Shown here piece after piece: positions 28,202 through 37,400 of a DNA stretch of 64,000 nt. How positions within the stretch are numbered: position 1 is the first letter of the stretch; every line of letters begins with the position of its first letter. The stretch comes from Chromobacterium piscinae (GTDB lineage: Bacteria; Pseudomonadota; Gammaproteobacteria; Burkholderiales; Chromobacteriaceae), in the NCBI RefSeq assembly GCF_021129175.1, contig NZ_JAJOHV010000058.1:124001-188000 (forward strand). The letters are read 5' to 3'. Both the position numbers and the translations under genes were made by a program. The notes beneath the pieces were generated by a model. That model was not told the origin of the DNA and searched no databases. It saw only the letters and a program-made list of their open reading frames with translations.

Positions 28202-29578
28202 CTAATTTTTTACTAGTCCCATATTTTTAAATTTTGGAAAACCAACGATAGGAAAAAGTAGCAAAAAGATAGCCAATAGATATGCCAATATCCCGACGTA
28301 TAATGTGTAACGTATTCCATGCATGAAATTTGTTGTACTGGCAATAATACTGCCAAAAACGCCAACGCCGATTAAACTACCTAGTTGTCTGCTGGCATTA
28401 AAAGCTCCTGAAGCCAAACCAACGGAATCACATGTTATAGAGTGCATAGTAATACTCGTTAATGCTGGCATCGCAGTTGAAATACCAAACCCTAAAAACA
28501 TCAACGGCAAAATAAAATAATAGTAATCAGAGAAATTATCTATCACGAACAACAAACTAATGAATCCCAATGCCGCCAAACATAGCCCCACAAGAGCTGT
28601 CCTTGTAGCGTTGATGCTGCTAATCAGTCTTCCAGAAAAAAAAGCTGCCAATGGCATGACCAGTGTTAAAGGCGTTAAAGATAAGCCTGTTTCTAACACA
28701 CCATAACCACGTACCTGTTGAAAATATAAAGGCAGGATAAAAAATTCTCCATAAACTCCAAAATTCAGCAACAATCCATTTACAATACCTATACTAAAAC
28801 CATTCACTTTAAAAAACTTTAGCGGCAACATGGGATTTTTACAGCGAGACTCTACAAAAATAAACAGTAATGTTGAGAAAACAAAGAGTAAAAAACCTAT
28901 CAGCACCAATGGATTTTTCCAACCAAGATGGCCTAGTTCTATAATTACCAAAGCAAGTGAAGTAATGCTGAGGATGGCAAAAATTTGCCCTAGCCAATCG
29001 AAATATTTACGCTTAGATATAGATTGAATATTTTGTTTAAAATTGCCCGAGGTTAACAGCAAGCAAAGAATAGCAATCGGTACATTAACGAAGAATACGG
29101 CTCTCCAGCCCAATGAGCTGGTCAAGATAGCTCCCGCCATAGGGCCAATGGCAGCAGCAATGCCGCCGATTGCAGCCCAGATGCCAATCGCTTTGGAGCG
29201 AGCAGTATGCTCATCAAAGCCCATATGAATCAACGCTAGCGAACTTGGTACTATAAGTGCAGCAGCAATGCCCTGAAAAACGCGGAATATCGTCAGTAGC
29301 GTAGGAGAGCTAACTAATCCACAAAACAATGAGGTTATCGCAAAAGATGCAATACCTAAACGAAACAAGTGTTTACTATTAAATTGATCGCTTAAATAGC
29401 CCGCACTTAATAAAAGACCTGCAAAACTCAGGGTATAACCGTCAACAATCCATTGTAGCCAAGAAACACTCGTATGCAACTGTGTAGCTAACGTAGGTAA
29501 GGCAACATTAACGATGGTGACATCCATGATAACCATGAAAAAACCAAGGCATAACGCAATTAGTGTTATTGATTTCAT
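28202..29578 (-). CDS. DHA2-family MFS exporter (EmrB/QacA type)
   Basis: A 458-aa transporter with about fourteen hydrophobic segments, typical of DHA2 drug:proton antiporters. TM1 carries MDVTIVNVALPTL, the DHA2 motif D1; motif A is GYLSDQFNSKHLFRLG, and motif C (GPMAGAILTSSLGWRAVFFVNVP) is intact. It is the first gene of the second transcription unit, with its own promoter, and probably exports the polyketide or gives self-resistance. No membrane-fusion partner (EmrA) is present. The start at 29578 lacks a clear Shine-Dalgarno sequence. Low GC like the PKS genes. Confidence 0.9.
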   Translation of the reverse strand: MKSITLIALCLGFFMVIMDVTIVNVALPTLATQLHTSVSWLQWIVDGYTLSFAGLLLSAGYLSDQFNSKHLFRLGIASFAITSLFCGLVSSPTLLTIFRVFQGIAAALIVPSSLALIHMGFDEHTARSKAIGIWAAIGGIAAAIGPMAGAILTSSLGWRAVFFVNVPIAILCLLLTSGNFKQNIQSISKRKYFDWLGQIFAILSITSLALVIIELGHLGWKNPLVLIGFLLFVFSTLLFIFVESRCKNPMLPLKFFKVNGFSIGIVNGLLLNFGVYGEFFILPLYFQQVRGYGVLETGLSLTPLTLVMPLAAFFSGRLISSINATRTALVGLCLAALGFISLLFVIDNFSDYYYFILPLMFLGFGISTAMPALTSITMHSITCDSVGLASGAFNASRQLGSLIGVGVFGSIIASTTNFMHGIRYTLYVGILAYLLAIFLLLFPIVGFPKFKNMGLVKN

Positions 29579-29605
29579 GTCATGTATATTCGAAGTGGCA
29601 GAGAG

Positions 29606-29633
29606 AGGATAAAATGCATTTCTATTATGTCAA
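29606..29633 (-). promoter_or_regulatory. Putative sigma70 promoter of the exporter operon
   Basis: On the minus strand a perfect TTGACA (29633-29628) is followed after 16 bp by TATCCT (29611-29606), placing the start of transcription about 20 bp before the exporter ATG at 29578. The shared 27-bp element ends 12 bp upstream of the -35 box, a position suited to an activator. Confidence 0.55.
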
Positions 29634-29645
29634 ACCACAAGTTAG

Positions 29646-29672
29646 TTGAATATATGCAAAATATCATGGTTT
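29646..29672 (-). promoter_or_regulatory. Shared 27-bp upstream element, copy 1 (exporter operon)
   Basis: This element matches the one at 55149-55175 at 25 of 27 positions in the same orientation. It includes TATGCAAAAT and TCATGGTTT on the plus strand. It lies upstream of the exporter promoter. The other copy lies upstream of the first PKS gene. It is a candidate binding site for a common regulator, for example the response regulator at 23.8 kb. Confidence 0.6.
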
Positions 29673-29715
29673 ATTTAATACAAGGCAATATTAAACTCTA
29701 CTAATACTTCTTTTG

Positions 29716-29772
29716 CGACTATGGAAAATCATTCACAACGACCAGCTATTCGGTGGATGCTTTTCATAGTCG
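29716..29772. repeat. Imperfect inverted repeat between the PKS and exporter operons
   Basis: CGACTATGGAAAA at 29716-29728 pairs with TTTTCATAGTCG at 29761-29772, leaving one bulged base and a loop of about 32 nt. It lies 30 bp past the stop of the last PKS gene. The minus-strand sequence after it is not T-rich, so a simple intrinsic terminator is doubtful. It could instead protect the mRNA 3' end or be a regulatory structure. Confidence 0.45.
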
Positions 29773-29803
29773 ATAGGATAAAATATTTAAATAACCATAT
29801 ATA

Positions 29804-32197
29804 TCAGAACTTACCATACCATTTAGAAAATAAATTTTTATCCTCATTGGTATTCAATTTATTTACATCAAGCGCTCCGGACACAAGTTGATCAAATTTT
29901 TTATTTATCCAGTAATCACTTTCGCTAAACTGATGTTTCGCGAGGGGGGCACGTTTCACATCTGCACGGTCATTTAAATACTCCTCCAATATTATGTGCG
30001 CATTCACCCCACTCAATCCAAATGAACTTATACCTGCCCGACGTGGCAATGATGCACCGAATTTATCTTTAATCATATTCCATCGTTGGTTTTCTCGAAC
30101 GACAAAAAATGGGCTTTCATCTAAATTGAGATCTGGATTAATCGAATCACAATGAATAGTTTTCACTAACATCTCATTTTTCATTTGATAAACAACTTTG
30201 ATGAGGCTAGCCATTCCAGAGGCCAACTCTGTATGTCCAATATTTGATTTTACAGATCCAATAGCACAATTTTTTGTGCTCTGACCAGAAGCTTTCTCAT
30301 AACCCAATGTTCTAAATGCTGATTTTAACCCCTCAATTTCAACCGCATCACCTAGTTCAGTCCCCGTACCGTGAGTTTCTATATAATTGACCGTATTAAT
30401 ATCTATCCCAGCGCGTTTGTAAACACTTTCCAACAAAGCAGCTTGAGCTTTTGGGTTAGGAGCGGTAAGGAAATTCCCCCTACCATTATGATTTACCCCG
30501 CTCCCTCGAATAACCGCATAAATTTGATCATTATCTTTTTCTGCTATGCTCAAGCGTTTTAAGACAATAACGCCAATTCCCTCAGCACGGACAAATCCAT
30601 CAGCATTGGATGAAAATGGCTTACATTTACCCTCATTGCTCAACAAACCTGCTTTATTCAAGCTCGCATGCCCATATGGCGTTACTATCAAATTAACACC
30701 ACCAACAATAGCAATATCACAGACGCCATTATTAATCTCATTAATTGCCCGATGAATGGCAACCAAAGAACTAGCACAAGCCGTCTCAACCGGCTCGCTC
30801 GGTCCATGTAAGTCGAAGAAGAAACTAACTCGATTTGCACCCACCGAAGGCATATATCCTGTCAAAAATTTTGCATCTAATTCTCTCCCAGAGTTTGCGA
30901 CAATGGCATCATAGCCATTATTCCCAATAGCTACGAACACCCCTGCATTGATATTACTCAATGTCTTGCAATTATATCCTGCATCTTCAATAGCCTTATA
31001 CGCGTAAGTCAACAGCAAGCGTTGCTGCGGATCCATGATTTCAGCTTCATTATCAGAAAGGCCGAAAAATCCCGGGTCAAATTTTTGTAGTCCTTCAATG
31101 AATCCACCCCACATTATATTTTTTTCCTCTGGAGCTTCATCAATATAAGCCATCCAACCTTTACGCTCATACGGAACTCCAGATATACAGTCTTTTCCTA
31201 ATAGCAGGTTGTCCCAATACTCCTCAAGATCATTGGATTTTGGAAACTTTCCACTCATACCGATAATTGCGACCGACTCATTTCCTTTATTAGCGTTAGG
31301 ATTAAAATCAATTCCAACAGAAGTAATACTAATATTCTCTTCAACCACACCTAACTCATCAAGCAATTCAATTGCACTATAAAATTTACAAAGCTCTTTA
31401 TGATACTCTTCATGCATATAACTGGTTAACGCACCAATCGTCAAATTTGAGAACAATTGGGCAGGCGTAATCTGAAAATTAAAATGATTTGATATACCTC
31501 TAGCACACTTAACTAAACTAACTGAGTCAAGACCGAAATCTGATAGGTTAGTATTAACATCCAATTTTTCAAGCGGTACTTTTAATATTTGGTGAGCAAT
31601 TTTTATTAAATCATTTTCTGTTTTTTTCCGCAGATTCAATTCATCAATACTCCTCGATTCCGATGAGAGTTCCTTATAACCACCTGATGAGTGATTCTGA
31701 ATTGAAAAAGACTCCGTACAATTTGGCCAGTACCGTTCTCTCTCAAAAGAATAAGAAGGCAAGCTTATTTTATTTGGCATGACACCACTATACAAAAACA
31801 TCCAATTTAGCTTATTACCAGAAATCCAATGCTCAACAATTTTTACCAAATTCCCCTGAGAATGCCAATCCTTAATAATATCTTTATGAACTTCTTTCAT
31901 TTTCTCACGATTTTTATTTTCCTGTATTTCACCAATAAAAATATCGTCTAAAAATTCAAGCTTGCCATTATCATTCAGAATAATATTAAGCTTTTTAATA
32001 AGCTCTGGTACTGTTTCAACAATAAATGCCATTCTAAATTTCATGGCATCGCGGCCAACTTGTAACGTATATGCAATATTTTCTATACTAGTTTTGTCAG
32101 ATAAATTTTCGTCATCGCTAAGAAAATGAAACAAATTAAAGGCATTTCGTTTAAGCGCAGCAGTAGACTTTGCAGAAAAGGGAATAATATATTTCAT
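29804..32197 (-). CDS. Trans-AT PKS protein: KS linker - ACP - KS (no thioesterase)
   Basis: A 797-aa protein. Residues 1-157 are a KS-flanking linker ending in LPSYSFERERYW, with no KS in front of it. Residues 190-262 are an ACP (Ser225 in FGLDSVSL). Residues 307-740 are a ketosynthase with Cys474 (ETACASS), His609 (ETHGTGT) and His655 (NIGHTE), all intact. A short tail (APLAKHQFSESDYWI) resembles the end of a post-KS linker, and then the protein stops without TE, C or other release domain. It begins 17 bp after the previous gene, whose product ends at the end of a KS, so the module is split between KS and linker. It is the last gene of the main PKS operon. Confidence 0.85.
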   Translation of the reverse strand: MKYIIPFSAKSTAALKRNAFNLFHFLSDDENLSDKTSIENIAYTLQVGRDAMKFRMAFIVETVPELIKKLNIILNDNGKLEFLDDIFIGEIQENKNREKMKEVHKDIIKDWHSQGNLVKIVEHWISGNKLNWMFLYSGVMPNKISLPSYSFERERYWPNCTESFSIQNHSSGGYKELSSESRSIDELNLRKKTENDLIKIAHQILKVPLEKLDVNTNLSDFGLDSVSLVKCARGISNHFNFQITPAQLFSNLTIGALTSYMHEEYHKELCKFYSAIELLDELGVVEENISITSVGIDFNPNANKGNESVAIIGMSGKFPKSNDLEEYWDNLLLGKDCISGVPYERKGWMAYIDEAPEEKNIMWGGFIEGLQKFDPGFFGLSDNEAEIMDPQQRLLLTYAYKAIEDAGYNCKTLSNINAGVFVAIGNNGYDAIVANSGRELDAKFLTGYMPSVGANRVSFFFDLHGPSEPVETACASSLVAIHRAINEINNGVCDIAIVGGVNLIVTPYGHASLNKAGLLSNEGKCKPFSSNADGFVRAEGIGVIVLKRLSIAEKDNDQIYAVIRGSGVNHNGRGNFLTAPNPKAQAALLESVYKRAGIDINTVNYIETHGTGTELGDAVEIEGLKSAFRTLGYEKASGQSTKNCAIGSVKSNIGHTELASGMASLIKVVYQMKNEMLVKTIHCDSINPDLNLDESPFFVVRENQRWNMIKDKFGASLPRRAGISSFGLSGVNAHIILEEYLNDRADVKRAPLAKHQFSESDYWINKKFDQLVSGALDVNKLNTNEDKNLFSKWYGKF

Positions 32198-32214
32198 ATC
32201 AAAACTCTTTTAGG

Positions 32215-34497
32215 TTAATTAACATATTCTTCAATAACGATATGCGCATTACTGCCACTAAAACCAAAAGAACTAACTGCCGCCAATCGCTTATTTCCTT
32301 CAGTCGTCCTCCAGGGTCTATTTTCTTTATTTACAATAAATGGCGAGTTAGTGAAATCAATATTCTTATTTACATTGCTATAATTGATTGAAGGTACAAA
32401 CTCCTGGTACTTAAGGCATAAAAGCACCTTGATTATCCCAGCGACTCCAGCGGAATAAACAGCATGGCCTATATTTGATTTCAATGAGCCGATTACGCAG
32501 TATTCTTTTTTATCAGTAAATTTTTCAAAAGCCCCTTTTAGTCCTTGTATTTCTATAGGGTCCCCCAAAACAGTACCTGTACCATGCGCCTCCACATAAC
32601 CAATTTTTTCTGGGTTAAGGTTGTATTTTTTATAAACATCCCTGAGGAGATTCTCCTGTGAAATCGCACTTGGTGCCGTTATCCCGTTTGTTTTACCATC
32701 TTGGTTAATACCACTTCCTTTTATAACACCCCAAATATTGTCACCTGCCTCGATTGCATGAGATAATTTCTTCAGCAAAATTACACCACACCCCTCTGAG
32801 AAAACAGTGCCATTTGCTCGCTGATCAAACGTATGGCAACGACCGTCTTTTGACTGCATACCTATCTGTGAAGTTAATATCTGCTTTAATGGGCTGGAAA
32901 ATATATTTATGCCACCGGCAATTGCCAAATCATTTTCACCACTTCTAATGCTCTCAGCAGCTAAGTGAATTGCTGTTAATGATGATGAGCAAGAAGTATC
33001 AACAGCAAGGGATGGGCCCTTCAAGTTCAAAAAATAAGATATTCTGGCAGCCAACACAGCAGAAGAGGTGCCCGGAAAAGATTGAGCCTCCCAATGTTTA
33101 TTCGCTTTAGTTAAAACCTGTAAATAATCTCCTTCCGCACAACCAACATATACACCGCATTTTGTATTCTCCAGCGAGCTTGGTGCATATCCTGCATTTT
33201 CTATCGCACTCCACGCTTCTTCCAAGAATATCCGCTGTTGCGGATCCATCAATTCTGCTTCGGCAGGAGATATATTAAAAAATAATGGATCAAAACAATC
33301 ATAACTCTCAATAAATCCACCAAATTTGGAGCTAGCCGTTCCATAATTTTCAACTTCAGGATGATACCAATCACCAAATTCAGCCCATCTTCCAGCAGGG
33401 ACTTCTTCTATACAATCTTTCCCAGTTTTAAGAAGTCTCCAAAAATCTATGAAATTATTACTCTTTGGAAATCGACATGCTATGCCAATAATGGCAATAT
33501 CTTCATTTACTGTCTCTAAATTCGACACATTCTCTATTTCACCAGTAATCTTATTTTTATAATTAATTATCTTTTGAGCATTAACTTTTTGTAGCTTAAA
33601 GTTAGTAATCTCAAACACAAGATCGCCATTGACGTTTGTTATTTGCAGACAACATTCTGTAATATTTTTAGTAGCCCTCACAAGTTTAACTATGCATCGA
33701 TATTCTTTCTCCGTAAAGGACGTATACAATTTGAGACCATCAATGCTATATGGTAAAAAATAATTCTCACCAGCATAAAAAGGCTCATTCACACAATGAG
33801 ATGAAAAGGTGATTGCACTGCCTATTGCTGCATTGATGATCCGTGGACTCATTGAAAACTGTTGATCATGTTCTAAAATCGAAATTTCACCAATTGCATA
33901 CCCATTAAAAAAATTCAAACTTCGTAACGAACGATAGAAACTCCCCAAATAAATATTTGCATCTCTTTGATAAAAATATTCAACATCAAAATTCTCAATA
34001 ATAGACTCTTCTGGAAAACTCATGCCTTTCTTTATCAAACCATTCACAACATTAGAAGCAATACCTCTTACATGTATTTTTTCTTTTTTTGATACATCGT
34101 CATTAGAAACTAATTTAAATATGTAATCACCGTTGCTTTGTTTGATATACAATCGTACAAAAACATCTGTTCTCTTATTTTCAACAATCGGATTTGACAT
34201 GATGACGTTACTCATCGCAATACAGTCCAATCCCAAATAAGCCTGGAAGGCGACATAAACTAATTCTAAATAAACATCCGCAGAAATGCAGGGTGTATCA
34301 TTTACAATATGATCACGAAAACAGACATTATTTTTCGTACTCAACCTATAACCAATAACTAATTCACCCTCCGGAGAGCTATCATCGCTAATTTTTTCTC
34401 CGAGTAATAACTTATTCTTGAATAAAGCACCGGCATCAATTTGCAACGACGCGGGTCTATTTTGACCAATGACTCTTCTTACTCCCTTATTAGGCAT
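32215..34497 (-). CDS. Trans-AT PKS protein: degenerate DH - KS
   Basis: A 760-aa protein. Residues 45-300 form a double-hotdog (DH-like) domain. His63 is kept in FRDHIVND, but the Gly and Pro of HxxxGxxxxP are lost and the second active-site region (SPRIINAAIGSA) has no Asp, so dehydration is unlikely. Residues 332-758 form a ketosynthase with Cys503 (VDTSCSSS), His638 (EAHGTGT) and His678. The segment after that last His (NIGHAVYSAG) departs from the usual NIGHLEAAAG. The protein ends right after the KS, with the linker supplied by the next gene. It overlaps the stop of the 3002-aa PKS gene by 8 bp. Confidence 0.85.
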   Translation of the reverse strand: MPNKGVRRVIGQNRPASLQIDAGALFKNKLLLGEKISDDSSPEGELVIGYRLSTKNNVCFRDHIVNDTPCISADVYLELVYVAFQAYLGLDCIAMSNVIMSNPIVENKRTDVFVRLYIKQSNGDYIFKLVSNDDVSKKEKIHVRGIASNVVNGLIKKGMSFPEESIIENFDVEYFYQRDANIYLGSFYRSLRSLNFFNGYAIGEISILEHDQQFSMSPRIINAAIGSAITFSSHCVNEPFYAGENYFLPYSIDGLKLYTSFTEKEYRCIVKLVRATKNITECCLQITNVNGDLVFEITNFKLQKVNAQKIINYKNKITGEIENVSNLETVNEDIAIIGIACRFPKSNNFIDFWRLLKTGKDCIEEVPAGRWAEFGDWYHPEVENYGTASSKFGGFIESYDCFDPLFFNISPAEAELMDPQQRIFLEEAWSAIENAGYAPSSLENTKCGVYVGCAEGDYLQVLTKANKHWEAQSFPGTSSAVLAARISYFLNLKGPSLAVDTSCSSSLTAIHLAAESIRSGENDLAIAGGINIFSSPLKQILTSQIGMQSKDGRCHTFDQRANGTVFSEGCGVILLKKLSHAIEAGDNIWGVIKGSGINQDGKTNGITAPSAISQENLLRDVYKKYNLNPEKIGYVEAHGTGTVLGDPIEIQGLKGAFEKFTDKKEYCVIGSLKSNIGHAVYSAGVAGIIKVLLCLKYQEFVPSINYSNVNKNIDFTNSPFIVNKENRPWRTTEGNKRLAAVSSFGFSGSNAHIVIEEYVN

Positions 34498-37400
34498 ACA
34501 ATGACTCCAATGACTGTTTATCGGAAGCTTTATTTCCTCTTATTTCATTAATTAAAAACTTAGAAAACTCTACAAGGTTCGGGTAATCATAAACTTTTGT
34601 TTCATTAATAGCGCAATCATAGTTTGTATTGATAGCATCTATCCAAACTACAGCGCTAATTGAATCCAACCCCATCTCAACAAATGCTTTATCAATTTCG
34701 ATATCAACAATTGGCACTCCCAATGCAGAAGCTACACTTTCAACTAAAAAATCCAACAAAGAGTCATAGTCATGGCTTGATGAGTGCCCCTCATTAACTT
34801 CTTCAACGTTTGAAATTTGATCGTCAGATTTAATAAATTCCAGATTACTAATTTTCTCTTCATCTACAATTGAGATAATATACCGAGAAAATTCATTTAT
34901 ATTTGGGTAATCGTAAATTTTTGTCTCATTAATAGTAATACCGTAATTTTCATTAATCGCTTCGATCCAAGTAAGCGCACCAATTGAATCCAATCCCATT
35001 TCAATAAAAGGTTTATCTATTTCAATATCTGTAACTCTGCTTCCCAATACAGATGCAAGACTATCTATCAAAAATTCACTCACACAGTCATCACAAATAA
35101 GGGATTTATTATTTTCCACCGCAGGTGAGCACGTAATTTCCGGTCCGTTATAAAATTTTTTATCGTCAACAACAAGACCAGTTAGCTTTATATTGACATT
35201 TCCATCTCTATCCAAAATATAGATGTTGAATATACTTTCCACTTCGGGTCTGACGTGGGCATAAATATAGGAAGGGCTATTTAATTTTCTAAAAACTTCT
35301 ACATTTTTAATTGACTTTATATTTACAAATTCACTAGGGCTTTGACCTACTTTTATCATCACAAATTTGATAATTTCCATAACGGAAAGCAGCAGCTCGG
35401 GATGTATCGAAAAATTTTCAACTTGTACATATTTTTGTGTATTAATTTTTGCTAGGATCCGATCATTGCCAAACTTTATCTCGCTCAGTCTACTTTTCTC
35501 TTCACCACACTCAATTCCACATTCTTTTAGATCTTGATAATAACTTTGCATCTCAATTATTCCAAAATCATTTTCTTTTTCCAATCGCGGAATATCAACC
35601 TTTTCTACACAAATGTTTTTGATTGATTTGATTGTGCCTGAACTGTGAATTAGCTTTTCGACGACATCGCTTTCCAATATTGAATATTGCTCAAAATAAA
35701 CCTCGCTTACATTCTCTCCATCATCTTCAATAACAGAAAGATTAGTATGTACTTCTTGAGCATCATCAACAATTAATATCGGGCTACGCCAATGCACATT
35801 TTCAATACTCCAGATGTTCTCTCTATTACTAGTAGCCAGGAGAATCGCCTCATGAAACATTTCTATAGTGATCAGATTTGGTAAAACATATTTTTCTTTA
35901 TCATTATATTTAACTAAGATTGGATCTCCAATCTTAAAAATAGAACTGTATTTTTGGCCAAAAAAGTCCGATGTATTTTGGTGGAGTAGTGGGTGAAGTT
36001 TTGACTGTTTACTTTCAGAATGAGTAACTGCCTGGGATGTCATTTGTTTCATCCAATAACTTTCCCTCTTGAATGGATAAGTTGGAGCATCAATACGCTT
36101 GACTTGCTTCTCTTTGTATAGAAGGCTCCAATTCACATCCATTCCACTAAGCCACAGTCCGGCAATTTTCGTGTGATTTTTACCTTTCACCCAAGCATCA
36201 AATATTTGATTCAACTGAGTATCGGCAAATAAAAGCCTGAAAGCAGGCTGCTCAGTTTTTACGTTTGCCGTGTAGACTCCATCTACTTTCTGATCAGGCG
36301 CTAGTAAATACTTTCTGATACTCTCCTTCAACTCATCAAAGTTCTTCACAATTACTATCAGTCGCTCATTCTGCTGGCTACGGGCTACCTGAAATGTGTA
36401 TGCTAAGTCTCTTAGATAGAGCGAATCATTCGCATATTTTTTACAACGGATTTCTTCAACTGAATAATTCTCGATAAAGTATAATATTTTTTCTGCATAA
36501 GCTTGCAAACGGTCTTTATTAACGGCAGAAATTGGAAAAATAAAATAACTCTCTTCAGCATTTGAGTGCTCAGTATCGAGCTTAGGTATATATTCTTCAA
36601 TGATCGCATGCGCATTACTTCCACCAGCACCAAAAGAAGATAGCATTGCACAATGTGGTTTGACTCTCCCCAATTCATCTCTTTTTCGTGTCCACATAGA
36701 CAGTTCTCTCTGGACAGCCAAAAATGAATTTTCGAAATCAATATTTGGGTTAAATGCATCCGCATGTAATGATGGCACCAACATATCATGTTTCATCTGA
36801 AGCAATATTTTTGTTAACCCAGCAATACCTGCTGCTGCCTCCAAATGCCCAATATTAGATTTTACAGAACCGATAGCGCAACGATTCTCTTTTCCTGGAT
36901 ACTTAGAAAATGCTTTTTTAATTCCTGCTACTTCAATTGGATCACCAAGCGATGTGCCTGTACCATGAGCCTCAATATAATCAATTTGATCAGGCGATAT
37001 ATTGCTCTTATTGAGAGCGTTAAAAATCAAATCGGCTTGCCTATTAGGGTTAGGTACGGTATACCCATTTGTTTTCCCCCCATGATTGACTGCAGTCGCT
37101 TTTATCACCCCACAAATACTATCGCCATCTCTAATCGCATCACTCATTTTTTTTATAAAGACTGCACCTACCCCCTCTCCTGGCACATAACCATCGCCAT
37201 CGGCACCAAAGCTTCTACATTTTCCATCAGACGACAAAAAATTATTCTTAGCGAGCCAAAAATACTTATCTGAAGAAAAAGAAAGATTGACTCCCCCAAC
37301 CAATGCCGCTTCACAATCTCCTTGCCGAAGACTTTCACAGGCAAAATGTAAAGCTGACAATGAACTTGAACATGCAGTGTCGATTACCAAACTAGGTCCA

